This document shows positions 48,201-59,084 of a DNA stretch of 64,000 nucleotides, piece by piece (the first letter of the stretch is position 1; the number at the start of each line of letters is the position of its first letter). Source of the DNA: Euptelea pleiosperma (Eukaryota > Streptophyta > Magnoliopsida > Ranunculales > Eupteleaceae). Location: assembly GCA_035048495.1 (NCBI GenBank), contig JASUTR010000184.1:310001-374000 (forward strand), written 5' to 3'. Under the pieces are notes generated by a model. It had not been told where the DNA came from. It was given only the letters and a program-made list of their open reading frames with translations, and did not search any database. The position numbers and the translations under genes are program-made.

Positions 48201-49270
48201 GTTTGATCCACACCTGATATGTATAGTGTCCAATTTGCCTAATTCCAAATGAATATATTGAAGGATGTTCCAATTGTTGAGGAACATAAATGCAAAAGCA
48301 GAATCAGTCCCTTTCTTTAATAAGGCAATCTCAATTTCTACCAAGTACCTTAAAGGCACAAGGTCTTTGACATCATAACCTGCTCGACAAACACCGCATT
48401 ATCTCTTGTAAGGATTAGTCTTCTACTGTTCTACATAAACCAACAAGATATCCATCTCCTTTAATGAATAATATGATCTATATTGTCCTGATAATTTTCA
48501 TCTCTAATACTGCACCACAAACATTTCAGACCAAGTACAAGGAGATAACAGTAGATGTCTTTCTTCAAGCTCTGTTATTTTCTTTCCTACTAAAATTAAA
48601 AAAACCTGGTGTAGGCATGCATCGACAACATTGATATATTGAATTAATATTCTTTATCTTTATTTTTTTCTTCTAATTCAAAGTTTTCTTGCTTTAGATC
48701 TCTTTTCTCTTATATCATACATACATTTTACTTCCTTACTTCACAGGTTGCCAAGTTGAACAATTATGGACCCTTCAACAGTAGCAACTACATCTTGTAT
48801 TTAAGTAACAACACATATGATGCTTCACACTATTCAATACAAGGGAAAAGCCAAATGGAAAATGTATTGAGAAGTAAAACTGATCGAACGATATCAAATA
48901 GTAGATGGCCAGCACACAGAGATCGGCATAGAGAAGGGCCCAAAGATCAACCTTAACAGGGTAATTTCTAGTCACACCACATTCATAATTTAAATTTTAT
49001 TATAAAGGGAGTGGCAATCCAGTTGAATCCTTCCTTACAACTCCATTAATAAAGAATTATAAGCTTGTGAGCCATTTAGTTAGCCTTTCAGATAGTTGAT
49101 ATTTTCTAGACTCACTTCTTACAAGAGGCAAACAAAAGAATAAAGCTCAACGAACCTAGCTCTACAGGTTCCTTCTAATCTCAAACAATTGCATGGATTT
49201 TGCACCATAACTGAAAAAAATAACATTTGTGTGCAATATAAATTGACAATCATTTTACATGACATCATAC
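45212..49270 (-). other. ORP intron 3, 4.1 kb
   Basis: The donor is G|gtatga and the acceptor is ttcag. It contains the MITE at 47681-48065. The stretch 46690-46890 repeats GAGAGCCTTCAT three times at about 90-base spacing. Apart from that it is AT-rich with no recognised feature. Confidence 0.85.
47681..48065. mobile_element. 385-bp hAT-type MITE
   Basis: The ends CTATGTAACAAGGACAC and GTGTCCTTGTTACATAG are exact inverted repeats. Perfect 8-base duplications ACTAGGAC lie at 47673-47680 and 48066-48073. The subterminal region repeats GTGTCCGACACGG. Intact ends suggest a fairly recent insertion. Confidence 0.95.
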
Positions 49271-49370
49271 CGCTAAATTTGTCTTGCCTTGATTTAGAGG
49301 AAGCCCCATGTTCCTTCGACTGTCTTTGGCTCTCATCAACAAGTGTATTCTCCAAATCAACTTTTTCTGT
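49271..49370 (-). CDS. ORP1: ORP exon 3: coiled-coil to linker
   Basis: This 100-base exon holds 33 codons plus the first base of a split Glu codon, residues 329-361. It reads TEKVDLENTLVDESQRQSKE, continuing the helix of exon 2 and matching the conserved LENTVVDE-type stretch of plant ORPs. The acceptor is gtgtag and the donor is G followed by gtatga. It is isolated between introns of 4,978 and 4,059 bases, so frame continuity with exons 2 and 4 is the main support. Confidence 0.9.
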
Positions 49371-49568
49371 CTACACAATACAGTATAACAGTACTTTTTA
49401 GCAGACTACGAAAAAGAAAGAAAAGTTAAGAATACATAGCACGTTAAGTCAAACTGTCAATGTAATACCCATGGACGTGATACATCCACCAAAGCCTTCC
49501 AGGAAAAGACTTTAGGGTATATGCTAACAAAGCTAACAGGTCAACAGCTGAAATAAAGAAGACTCCAA

Positions 49569-49935
49569 ATAGTCACAAAAATCTCCGATTTTTTAAAAAA
49601 AATCATCAAAAATCTACGGTATTTCAAATTCATGAACCAATAGCCGATTTTGCTGATTAATCGGCTAAGACCCATTTTTTCCCATTCTGATATCGATTTT
49701 GCCGATTTTTTAATTTTGATTATGAATCATGCTTATGAGTTGACTTATTATGGAATTATAGATGTGATTTTCATCATATAAATGTGTTTTGTTAAAAACA
49801 ACATTTCTAACTTGAAATATGCCATGATATATTTTTTTATAATTTTATCGATTTTTCCGCATTTTTACAGAATTCATCCAAATTTTCCCAATGACCCCTT
49901 GCCGTTTTATTGCCAAATCCCGACTTTGTAACTAT
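49569..49935. mobile_element. second copy of the 21229-21651 MITE family
   Basis: It starts ATAGTCACAAAAATCTCCG and ends CCCGACTTTGTAACTAT, collinear with the first copy. The terminal repeat has one mismatch and the flanks no longer match, so this copy looks older. Confidence 0.82.
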
Positions 49936-50745
49936 CACAAGTAGGAGATTCATTAAGAAGAGAAACGGTTTTAGTATGGGATGACTTCACCAACAGAACA
50001 GATTAGTTAGAACCTATGCATAATAGATCAGAAACGAGAAAATTTTGGAACGGTAATTAAACAAATCATAATGGTAGCAGGCTTTCCACTGTATGAGCAA
50101 CTTTTACTATTGGAAATAATAGTTTAAATGGCATAAGACAGAGTCAAGACAATCAAGCACTTTAAGGTGAGGTGTGACTGTGTGAGCCCTGAAACTGTTT
50201 TGAGGCATAAGTATTGAAAATTTTAATTAAATAATTATTTGATATAAAAACTTGAGAAAAATAGTAATAAAAGAAAAATAAATAAATAGAGCACACGTGA
50301 AAAATATAAGAAAGTCAAAATCCTGACAAATAATTATACAGTTCTCCTTTTGAGGTGAATCATTAAATCAAACTAGTGTATCATGTACATCATAAGGTAG
50401 AAACTATAAAGTATGGTATCGCAATTATAGAACAACTTCAGGAATTAACTAATAATAAACAAGTGAATCATGAACCTCGGACTAGATCCATATAATAACC
50501 GATAAAAAGAAAGGTAGACAAGTAATCAACTGTGACGTAGGCATCTAATCAATTGTGAAGTATACAAGTAATAGCTTTAGTAACTAAACCACCAAATAAC
50601 CCCAACAAACAATGTATTCCCAAGTAAGAATTAAGTAATTGTTGGTTATTTGACCATGGGAGAGGAGTGTAAAAAAATATATGAAAACGCTATCCCCACT
50701 TCCTTTGTGAACAAGATCCTCTCTTGTTTTAATAAAGTCTTTCTA

Positions 50746-51428
50746 GAGGTTTAAAAAGGCTTTCTGAGGCTACGCCTTGAGGCTCACCTCGCCTCGAGGC
50801 TCTAAGAAACAGCCTTGAGGCTATAGCCTCAGTGGTCATTTCTGAGGCTTAAGCCTCAATTCATCGAGGCTATAGCCTCGAGGTGCACATGAGGCTATAC
50901 CCTCACTTGTACATGTTAAAACCCAAAACCGTAACCCTTGATGTGACCATATTTTGGGTTTTTGCCTTATTTCTCATAACTACATGTAAAATTTAATCAT
51001 TTTTCCTTCTTTAATGGTTTATTTTTGTTGTTTTTTTAATAATATGATTGAAGAAGATGAGAGGGGTTTCTAAGAAGCATGAGAGTAGTGGTAGTTGTAG
51101 AAAAGATCGGGCATGGAAGTTTAGGGTTTCTTTTTGTTATTTTTTAAGATTTGATATCAGCATTTTGACATTCCCGATAACGTCGCCCGTAAGGTAAAAG
51201 TTATAGCCTCAATTACTTTGATGCTTATTTAAGTTATTTTTTCACATGATATGTTGTTTCTCATTTTTATAGAATTAACTATATTTTTTTTAGAATTTTT
51301 TAAGCACTTTTAAAAAAAAAAAAAAAAAGGCTTAAATGAGGCTTACGCCTCGGTACCGCCTCGAGGCTACTCCTCGCCATTTTGAGACAAAACGACTCAC
51401 TTCCCGAACTAGCCTTTTTAAACTTTGG
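50746..51428. mobile_element. foldback/MITE with GAGGCTATAGCCTC palindromes
   Basis: The inverted ends GTTTAAAAAGGCT (50749-50761) and AGCCTTTTTAAAC (51411-51423) bound about 680 bases. Near both ends are clustered GAGGC and GCCTC words, including GAGGCTATAGCCTC and GAGGCTTAAGCCTC. The target duplication is unclear. Confidence 0.65.
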
Positions 51429-52719
51429 TATATAGATAATGTAAATGGTTGGGGTTTCAATTCCTAAAACCAAACATTTCAACTTACTTACTCTTTGTTT
51501 TTAAAAAATAAATCAATTCAACAACAGCTCTTGTTGTATCTAATGACAAACCATGAAATCCCTTAATATCATTTGCTGATTCAACTACAGCTTTCTTCCA
51601 TTGAAAATCCATTTGGTTTTTTTATGAAATTCAGGATCCCTCTTAAATGTAACTATGTAAGTGACTCGAGCTGTACCATTTCAATTGGGAGGATAACAAG
51701 CTTGATCACTTGGACAAACTGGAACTGTGCCCATTATGAGTTCCCATAGGGATAGCTATGCTTTGGTGGTTTGAGAAGACTTGCCTAGTAATTCCATCAT
51801 GCTTTGCAAAGATATCTTCCTTAGTGAATAGATGTTCAATGGTATTTAAAGTCTACTGTTAATTTCATCCAAGAAAAATAACAAAATTCCCTAAGCCATG
51901 GACACTAATGCAACTTAAATATTTAAGCACAGCACCTGCTGCAACTTCACATTCTATTGTTGATGCTCAACTGTAATGCCTCCAAGAAATGCTCTTGACG
52001 TCAGTTTATGATGCTTAAACTTTCACAGAAACTTTCAGAAAACTATTAGGCAAATTCTGAACAAAACAAGATGACTCAATTAGATCTGAAAAAGAAAAAT
52101 AAGGGACAGAGCATTAGGCAGCATCATATATATCAAATATGTAGAAATATGCATCATAAAAAGAAATAAAACTGTATAAACAAACTGAATTGATCCCACG
52201 ATCTTCTAATGCATCACTTATGCCTTTGCCATGGTCAAGAAGTATGATGCAGAAAAGAACCATTATACCAAAAATCAGAACATTCTGAAATTTCTAACCC
52301 CATCAAATGTGGTTTTCAAGTTAACGATAAAAATAGACGGTCCATAATTCTTCAACTTGTAAACCGATCTACAAATGTCGGATTGATTTGAATTTTTGTG
52401 AAGATGATCTCCTCACTATAGAGACCATCCTCGCCAAAAATCACCCCATTCCAAGACTTCTAATTTATACGTTGGCCTGTGCCAATTTTTGTTGTCAAAA
52501 ATGTTGTATGAAATTGTTGTCCCTATCCTGACCCTATATATATGACATAAAAATGGTAATATTGATGTATCATGACCTATACACCGCAAAGCACTAAATC
52601 ATTCTCTCAGATCCTCTTACATTGACAAGTGGCGGAGAATAACCTATTTAAAGAACAGTTTGTTGTAGAAGGTGGGGAGAAAATGGGGGTTCTGGTTGAA
52701 GACTAGTCGGTGGTCTTAG

Positions 52720-52955
52720 ACGCCCTTCTCGGCCATCTCGGATCCATTCTCGGCCACCTCGGATCCCTTCTCGGACTCAGACTTGATCCTGGAGTCGGAC
52801 TCTGACCTCGGATCTTTCTCGGACTCAGATGTTGGAGTCGGACCCGGACTCGGATGCTAATCTTGGAGTCGAACTCTGACCTCAGATGCTGGAGTCGGAC
52901 TCGGACTCGAATGCTAATCTTGGAGTCGGACTCTGACCTCGGATGCTGGAGTGGA
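52720..52955 (+). repeat. degenerate tandem repeat, TGGAGTCGGACTCTGACCTC units
   Basis: Three units of about 57 to 75 bases start TGGAGTCGGACTCTGACC and include CTCGGATGCTAATCT. They follow a shorter CTCGGCCATCTCGGATCC repeat. The array is GC-rich within an AT-rich intron. Confidence 0.75.
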
Positions 52956-53217
52956 TCTTATGTATTCAACAAAAGCTAACGTAAGAGAAAATGATATGTA
53001 ATATGTACAAGGAATTTACCTAAGTAAAGTTGAACCATTGGAAGGCTTCCCCGTGGACGTAGTCGCCGGCAAGAGACCGGTGACGAACCACGTAAGTGTT
53101 GTGTTTTATTTTATTTATGCTTTAATCTAATTATATTTATTATTTATTTAACGTGCAATATTATTGCTTGTGGAGGGAGGATCAGAGATCGGACGGTAAT
53201 CCGATTTATCCCTTCCA

Positions 53218-53289
53218 ATATACATATACATATATATATACATATGTATATATATGTATATGTCTATGTATATGTAGATGCACACACAC

Positions 53290-53326
<37 letters not shown>

Positions 53327-53334
53327 CACATATC
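53218..53334. repeat. AT/AC dinucleotide microsatellite
   Basis: Runs of TATA and CATA frame a CACACA block of about 20 bases. Open frames across it are a by-product of the repeat. Confidence 0.9.
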
Positions 53335-53490
53335 AGATCGGATTGAGGTCAATTGGAATCCGATCCGATAGCTTATCAGATTACAAATCTGAAATCCGAA
53401 TCCGATCAGATATGCCAATACCTACATCTGAATCCAATTTTATCGGATCCGATTTCGGATATGAGCCGATCCATTGACAGCCCGACCTAC
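53335..53490. repeat. GGATCGGATTC-rich segment, likely hAT fragment
   Basis: The segment is dense in GGATCCGAT/ATCGGATCC words and ends GATCCATTGACAGCCC. This resembles the end of common plant hAT-type elements. The opposite end was not found. Confidence 0.4.
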
Positions 53491-54348
53491 AAGCACCCAT
53501 GTATAAGAAGAATAAGAAGAAGAATGTAATAATATTAAGAAAAGTAAAATATTACTGTTATAATATTAAAAATATTCAACTATTAACCGTGGTCCGTGTC
53601 CAAGTAGACAAAAATAGGGGGTTGAGCAAGTCCAACACTAGGACACATCTGTATCCAACACCCGTACCCTGGGTAACATAGTTCATCCCCCAAAAAATTA
53701 ATTCCTAAATTAAAGCAAATTTATCTTTTAAATTTATCCAACCTTTGTCCTATGGAGCCAATGTTTGGGTGGTGCAAGTAGAATGGGTTAAAAAAAGGAA
53801 AAGAAAAAAGAAAAATAGATGATATTTAACTTGCATTAACAAAGCAAGTCATATGGCATGTTTGTAACACTAATGCTACTAAAAGAATAAATACAGGGAA
53901 GACAAACTAAACAATGAAATGAGGATGTGTTTAGTGCAAAATTTAAAATGCAATCCACCGGAAAACAGAGCACAAAATCACATCCCTATGATCCAAAGAG
54001 CACATTCGATATGCAAAATTACACCAACATGAAAAAAAGATCTTTCCAATTTAGAATTAGTCATATTCATAACAAAAAATACACGAAATAGTTCCAACAT
54101 CACTCCCCTTTCTAGATTTTATACAAAAAGAATAACATAAAGGAAGACACATATAGAATTACAAATCTATAAATTTGATCCCGTGCTATCTTAAAAGAAA
54201 AAAACCAATGGAATCGCAAACCCTCGGTCCGGCCTACAGGTTTGGATATTTTGAAAGCATCACGATGTGCAAAATTCCGCACAGAAGAAGCCGAAGAAGA
54301 ATTCTAAATTCGAATGGCATGATGTTTTTTACAAATCATTATATATAC

Positions 54349-54705
54349 CTCTAGCTGCCGCAGAGTGTCGATGAGGAGCGACTGTTTCTGTTTGAGGAGC
54401 ACCAGCTGGTTCTGCAGTGCCGAGAATTCAGTCCTCATGATCTGCTCGCTGTCCTGAATCACTGCTTCATCCACCCCCTCGTCCAACAACCGCTGCCTCA
54501 ACTTATCTGTGGAGACGGCAACATTATCAACAGGGGCCATGAGTTCACTGTTCGACATCCGTGGAAACATGTCCTTGACTGCCTGCAATGCCTCCATCCA
54601 TGCCACTCGATCTTCCCGAGTCTCTGCCCTTAAATGTAGTCTTTTTGTCCCGGTAAAGATCGAGAATCTCTTGTCGTCCGATTTGCTCTCTCGGATTGAA
54701 GAAAC
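54349..54705 (-). CDS. ORP1: ORP exon 2: end of PH domain and coiled-coil
   Basis: This exon has 119 codons in phase 0 at both ends, residues 210-328. It completes the PH domain with the segment reading [17 protein letters not shown] and the C-terminal helix [13 protein letters not shown]. It continues into a Leu/Gln/Glu-rich stretch (residues about 290-328, ending [10 protein letters not shown]) that looks like a coiled coil and is conserved in plant class I ORPs. The acceptor is ttag before GTTTCT and the donor is GAG followed by gtatat. Nothing in it looks disrupted. Confidence 0.93.
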
Positions 54706-54793
54706 CTAAACGAATCAATCAATCAATCAGAGGTCAAACTAAATTTGAAATTAGAAGAAACTGTCTTTCCGAGGGATTGTGAGAGAGAGAAAC

Positions 54794-55420
54794 CTTGAGG
54801 TGAACTTCACCAAAGGGCTTGCGACGGAGTTGAGGTTGTCCGTTCTTGTGTCGGGAGACTCGACGGAGGGATTCCTCCCCGATAACTTTCGATCCTTTTT
54901 CGGTTTCCTGATTGACTTCGATCTTATCAGGGCCGTGGATCTTGTAGTAGGATAGAACGCCATCCTGGAGCACGAACCACCGTGGACGCCAACCTTTACC
55001 GTAATTCACCCACTTATAGAGGATACCAGAGATGCCATTACCAACAATGTCGTTAATCTTCACATCCCGGTGGTCGCCCAATAAGAGTTGGGAATCGTGC
55101 ATCGACGGTAGCCGTGATGATGAGTCCATCGACAATGGCGCCGTTCGCTGAATCAGACGAGCGTGATCGCTGCTGCTGTTGCTGTTGCTGTTGTTGATGA
55201 TGGAGTTGTGATTGTGCTGGTGGTGGTTATGATTGTTGCCGCGAAAGCCATTATTGTTATTGATGTTTGAATCCAAGGTGGATGAGTGAGGCGATGAATC
55301 ACGGCCACGATTCGCCGAATCGGATCTGACGGTTGGCATGTCGAAAAATTCCGTCAATGGAGAAGACGAGGTCGCAGGGTTCCTCTCGGCAACGGTGGAC
55401 ACGCAGCAGAATGGATGCAT
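54794..55420 (-). CDS. ORP1: ORP exon 1: N-terminus and first half of PH domain
   Basis: This exon has 209 codons. ATG at 55420 is the first in-frame ATG; the frame is open further upstream only through a GTG at 55459. The protein starts [10 protein letters not shown], like plant class I ORPs. Residues 51-85 are Asn, His and Ser rich low complexity, encoded partly by CAA/AAC-like triplet runs. The PH domain begins at about residue 129 with [20 protein letters not shown], where the tryptophans and the RWFVL strand are family hallmarks. The exon ends with a CTC AAG codon pair, then donor gtttct. The following intron is only 88 bases (54706-54793), in strong contrast to the distal introns. Confidence 0.93.
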
Positions 55421-55440
55421 GAGGAGCGAGGGAATGACGA

Positions 55441-55449
55441 TCAGATCAT
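55441..55449 (-). promoter_or_regulatory. minimal two-codon upstream ORF in the ORP leader
   Basis: The minus strand reads ATG ATC TGA, ending 20 bases before the main ATG and out of frame with it. Very short upstream ORFs can lower main-ORF translation in plants. Whether this one is in the mRNA depends on the unmapped start site. Confidence 0.4.
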
Positions 55450-55597
55450 GCCGGATCACAGAATTACGGTGGCCGGTAGATCGCTGGAAAATATTGTGAT
55501 TGAGGGGTAGTGGTAGTGGTGACGGCGATGCCGGGAAAGTCGGCGGTGATTTTCAATTTTGTTGACGAGTAATAATTGACGGAAGCCGCGTCCCTCC

Positions 55598-55608
55598 GTA
55601 TATATAAT
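55598..55608 (-). promoter_or_regulatory. ORP1: putative TATA box of the ORP gene
   Basis: On the minus strand an AT-only block containing TATATAT lies about 180 bases upstream of the ORP start codon, in otherwise GC-moderate sequence. A start site about 30 bases downstream would leave a leader of roughly 150 bases. The placement is inferred from composition and spacing alone. Confidence 0.4.
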
Positions 55609-56124
55609 ATCTATCTATACTCTATAGGGGCGGCGATTCCGATACCTACGCCTCGACACGAAACAAACAGCTTCCCCTAAGAGTTGTGGATCCCGGCGAA
55701 TTTTTAACCGGAATCCAACGACTCGAAGACGGCAGAGAGACACGACAACAACACCTACCAGGCTACCACTCTACAAAAGCGGTTTAAATATAAGTCGGTT
55801 CGGTTGGTTTGCTTCATTGCTTGCGCTTCTTACGATTCTGATCTCTCTCTGTCACGTTCTTTGCTTTAAGATTTTGCTTCCATATAGGATGGGACCATAG
55901 GACTACAGGAGAAATGTAGGAAAAGAGACTAGAGTTCGCCGCCGGCTCACATGTGACAGCTGGCATAACAAAGGAAGATGGGAACACATGGCGAGACGGG
56001 GCGGTGGATAGGGAGGGACCACAAGGGCAAGCAGTCATTGAGCAAAGCCGATCAATCCCTAAAATGCCGCATTGACAACTAGTGATTTATGCCCCCCTAA
56101 TCACACAGACATATAAAAAATGGG

Positions 56125-56362
56125 CTTTTTTGCCTTACCCCCCTTACTTTATTGATGCAATTTGCATCTCACCCAATGTTTTTAAAATATTTGTGTCTCA
56201 CCCTTTGACCATGGTCAACGTCATTGACCATTGACCGTCATTAACGGTCTCCGAATGGACATCCCAATATTTTTTAAATGATTATAATGACCTTGGGTGA
56301 GATGCAAAAACATTGGGTGTGATGCAAATTGCATCAATAACTTAAGGGGGACAAGCAAAAAA
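56125..56362. mobile_element. MITE with about 55-bp inverted arms upstream of the ORP gene
   Basis: The left arm includes TTATTGATGCAATTTGCATC then CACCCAATGTTTTT. The right arm is its inverse, CATTGGGTGTGATGC then AATTGCATCAATAACTT. The ends are TTTTTTGC and GCAAAAAA. The element sits about 0.5 kb upstream of the predicted promoter. Confidence 0.72.
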
Positions 56363-56544
56363 TTTATTTTTTTGAGGAAGTTTTTTTTTTTTTAGGATTG
56401 TGAGTTCAAAACCTTTCTTCATTTACTTTTAGCCCAACCGTAGGTGGACCTACAAACAAAAACTTAATCTGACTGTTAATTTTTAAGCATTGGATTAGAG
56501 TTGATTTTACCGGAGGAAGTTGAGCATTATTTAGGGTACAAAGA
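56363..56544. other. non-coding
   Basis: No feature is recognised. Confidence 0.4.
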
Positions 56545-58051
56545 TGAAAGTCTTGATTTTCAATCCCAAGAACTTTTAGTTTTTCTATATAAATTAAATT
56601 GTTAAGTTACAAGTTTGTTAAAGACTGAAGCATTAAAGATCAAGTGGACTTCATCAAACTCAAAGAAGACTTAAAGATGAAGAGCAACAACCAAAGAATT
56701 CAAGCCGCACTAAAGACAGAGTCAAAGTTCAAACCATGAAGATTTAAAGCAAAAAATTGAAAGCACGTTCTCACTCTACGAACGTTCAACTATCAAGAAT
56801 TTCGTGTTATGGATATTTACATACATCTAAACCGTTCGTATGATACTGGATCAAAAATTACCCTAGATGATTCTTTGCTAGTTTGGTATCATTTGGGTGA
56901 ACAAATACTTAAATGAGTATTGTTCGTAGAAGGTCTAAAGGGGCCGGCCGACCAACCATTTTTAGCGGCCGACTAGAGTCTTTTGACTCTGACCGGTCAA
57001 CCGGTCAAAAGGTGTGGGCGACCGAATCTCTCTGTACCAGATCTTTCAGTTTCTGATCTGAGCTGGCAATCGACTAAAAAGTCCGATCAACCGACCAAAA
57101 TATGCGGTCGACCCCCCCTTTCCGGATCTCGTTTTGACTCAATCTTTTCTGCGAGTTTAGGCGCACTTTGGCCCCTTCAAACGGCTGTTTTTGGTTCGTT
57201 TCTATTGAGTGGAGGCTAGCTTATAAATTAGATCCTTCTTCCCTCATAAAAATTAACCCAATCAAGAGATCTCTAAGCTCTCATCCTTTGATTATCATTA
57301 TTTGAGTCTAGAAATTTGAAATTTTTAAGAGCTTCACCAAAGTAAAGCTGTGTATTCTTTGTCAAGGCTCTAAGTGTTTGAAGGGACTATTAGCTATTAT
57401 TTTTCTGCAAACATCTTCTTTCAAGAAGAGGATTACTCTTGGCAGAGTGTCGCTTAAGTGAATTATTCACAAAATGATTCTCCATTTGATCGTATTCATC
57501 TATAGGTAAGTGTCTCTATAATCAAATCCCTTTTTGATAGAATTCGAAGTTTACGAACACTGAATATTTATGATTGGTGGATGAGTGAGGACTCATCTAA
57601 CTGAGTTGAAGATTGTAGATCCATGAGAAAAGAATTTCTCTAAATAGACTACTGGCCAAGGCTAACTTTCTAGGTGAGCAAGAAGTGATTCTCGTTAGAT
57701 TAAAATTAAGTTATATCTTAGTTAGTTGATTATTTATTTTAATTAGATATGTTGTAATGTATGATTGAGATAATATAATATTACTTGTGTTGAGTATTGG
57801 ACAGTGGACGTAGGTGCGGTCACCGAACTACTATAAATCTGAGTCTCATGTGATTGTGTATGTTTGCAAATTTTATCTCAGATTTTTTCATATCTATGTT
57901 CTGTGGATGATTTGTATCTTGATTGTTTGATCCTTTTCCGCTTTGTGTGATCATTAATTTTTAATCCATATAGAATCCGCAGATAAATTAAAAATTATCC
58001 TATTCACCCCCCCCCTCTAGGACATAACGTGGTAATTAAAAGAGAATTTCA
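56545..58051 (+). repeat. copia 5' LTR, 1.5 kb
   Basis: It begins TGAAAGTCTTG and ends AATTTCA. The following ATTGGTATCAGAACATAGG is an initiator-Met-type primer site. It is homologous in reverse to the solo LTR at 17724-19397. A CCCCCCCCCCTCTAGGAC stretch lies near its end. Confidence 0.85.
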
Positions 58052-58127
58052 ATTGGTATCAGAACATAGGTCACTTTGTGAAGGGCTTAACAACCCAAGT
58101 GTGATCTTTAGTTCCCTTGGAATAACC

Positions 58128-59084
58128 ATGAGTCAAAAGGGATTCTCTGTGTCTAGACATCCTCTATTCAATGGTACTAATTATGCCTATTAGAAGGCTA
58201 AAATGAGGATTTTCTTGAAATCTCTTGATGAACGGATTTGGGAATCAGTGGAATTAGGATGGACATCCCCTACTGTAGCAACTACTGTTGGTGAATCAAC
58301 TACCATTGCTATTAAACCTAAAAGAGAATGGAGTGTGGGTAATAAAGAAGCATACCAATATAATAATCGAGCATTGAATGCAATACATTGTGCTTTATCT
58401 CCTAATAAATTTAAAAGAATTATTGCTTGTGAAATCTCAAAATAAGCATGGGACATTTTGGAGATGACCCATGAAGGAACAAACTCTGCTAAATTGTCAA
58501 AACTTCAAATGCTCACAACGCAATTTGAAATTATAAGAATGAATAAAGATGAAAGTTTCACAGACTACTACACTAAACCGAGTGAAATAATTAACTCCAT
58601 GTGGGGTCTTGGTGAAGCTATTCCTAAACTAAAAATTATTAAAAAAATTTTAAGATCCTTGCCTAATAGGTTTCATCTTAAAATAACGGCTATTGAAGAA
58701 AGTAAAAATGTTGATCTAATAAGACTAGAAGAATTAATAGGATCAATCCAAATATTTGAACTTAAACTTCATATACCTAAGAAAAAATGATTAGCTCTAA
58801 AAACCTCTAAGAAACAATTAAGAGAAGAAACTGACTCTGATGAGTTTAATAACATTGATGATGAGATTGTCCTTTTTGCTAAAAAATTCAAAAAGTTTTT
58901 TAGAAATAAAGATAAGAAAAATTTCACACAAAAGAATAGGAAACTTTTTGAAAAATTTGATAAATACAAAAAGGAAGAGAACAACAAAGATGAAATACAA
59001 TATTATAAATGCAAGGGGTTTGTTCATATCTCTACTGACTGTCCTAACAATGTTAAGAAAGGAAAAACTAAAGCTATGAAGGCT
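58128..59084 (+). pseudogene. copia-type gag, three stops
   Basis: ATG at 58128 gives MSQKGFSVSRHPLFNGTNYA and then a TAG where Trp is expected. Further stops follow IACEISK and HIPKKK. The core is KLSKLQMLTTQFEIIRMNKD then IKKILRSLPNRFHLKITAIE, a clear copia UBN2-type gag. The zinc knuckle reads YYKCKGFVHISTDC, with its first cysteine changed. Homology ends about 59084; no protease, integrase or RT follows. Confidence 0.88.

Larger units (their letters stand above)
49371..54348 (-). other. ORP intron 2, 5.0 kb
   Basis: The donor is GAG|gtatat and the acceptor is gtgtag. It contains a MITE copy, a foldback element, a tandem repeat and a microsatellite. The stretches 49936-50745, 51429-52719 and 53491-54348 hold no recognised gene. 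Confidence 0.85.
1..55420 (-). other. ORP1: ORP1-type oxysterol-binding-protein-related gene, 8 exons seen, 3' end off-window
   Basis: Spliced exons: 55420-54794, 54705-54349, 49370-49271, 45211-44763, 28234-28079, 25858-25691, 25616-25476, 237-7. They join in frame to 743 codons without a stop. Every junction is GT-AG, including one split codon (exon 3 ends with G, exon 4 begins AA). Known of the family: ORPs bind or exchange sterols and phosphoinositides at membrane contacts; plant class I members carry an N-terminal PH domain and a C-terminal ORD. Seen here: an Asn/His/Ser-rich N-terminus, the PH domain from about residue 129 to 256, a predicted helical stretch to about 330, an acidic linker, then the ORD with its SHHP fingerprint at residues 565-568. 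Family members are usually about 800 residues, so roughly 70 residues remain beyond position 1. Intact frames and splice sites suggest a functional gene despite the huge introns. ORP1C versus ORP1D versus ORP2A cannot be settled. Confidence 0.93.
55421..56124. other. ORP leader, promoter and upstream sequence
   Basis: It holds the putative leader and TATA box of the ORP gene. No divergent gene is seen. Confidence 0.5.

Noticed and set aside
53153..53477. Frames over the TATA/CACA repeat
   Set aside because: They are products of a dinucleotide microsatellite.
54734..55459. ORP start at the upstream GTG (13 extra residues)
   Set aside because: GTG is not a normal nuclear start; ATG at 55420 gives the MHPFCC-type start expected for plant class I ORPs.
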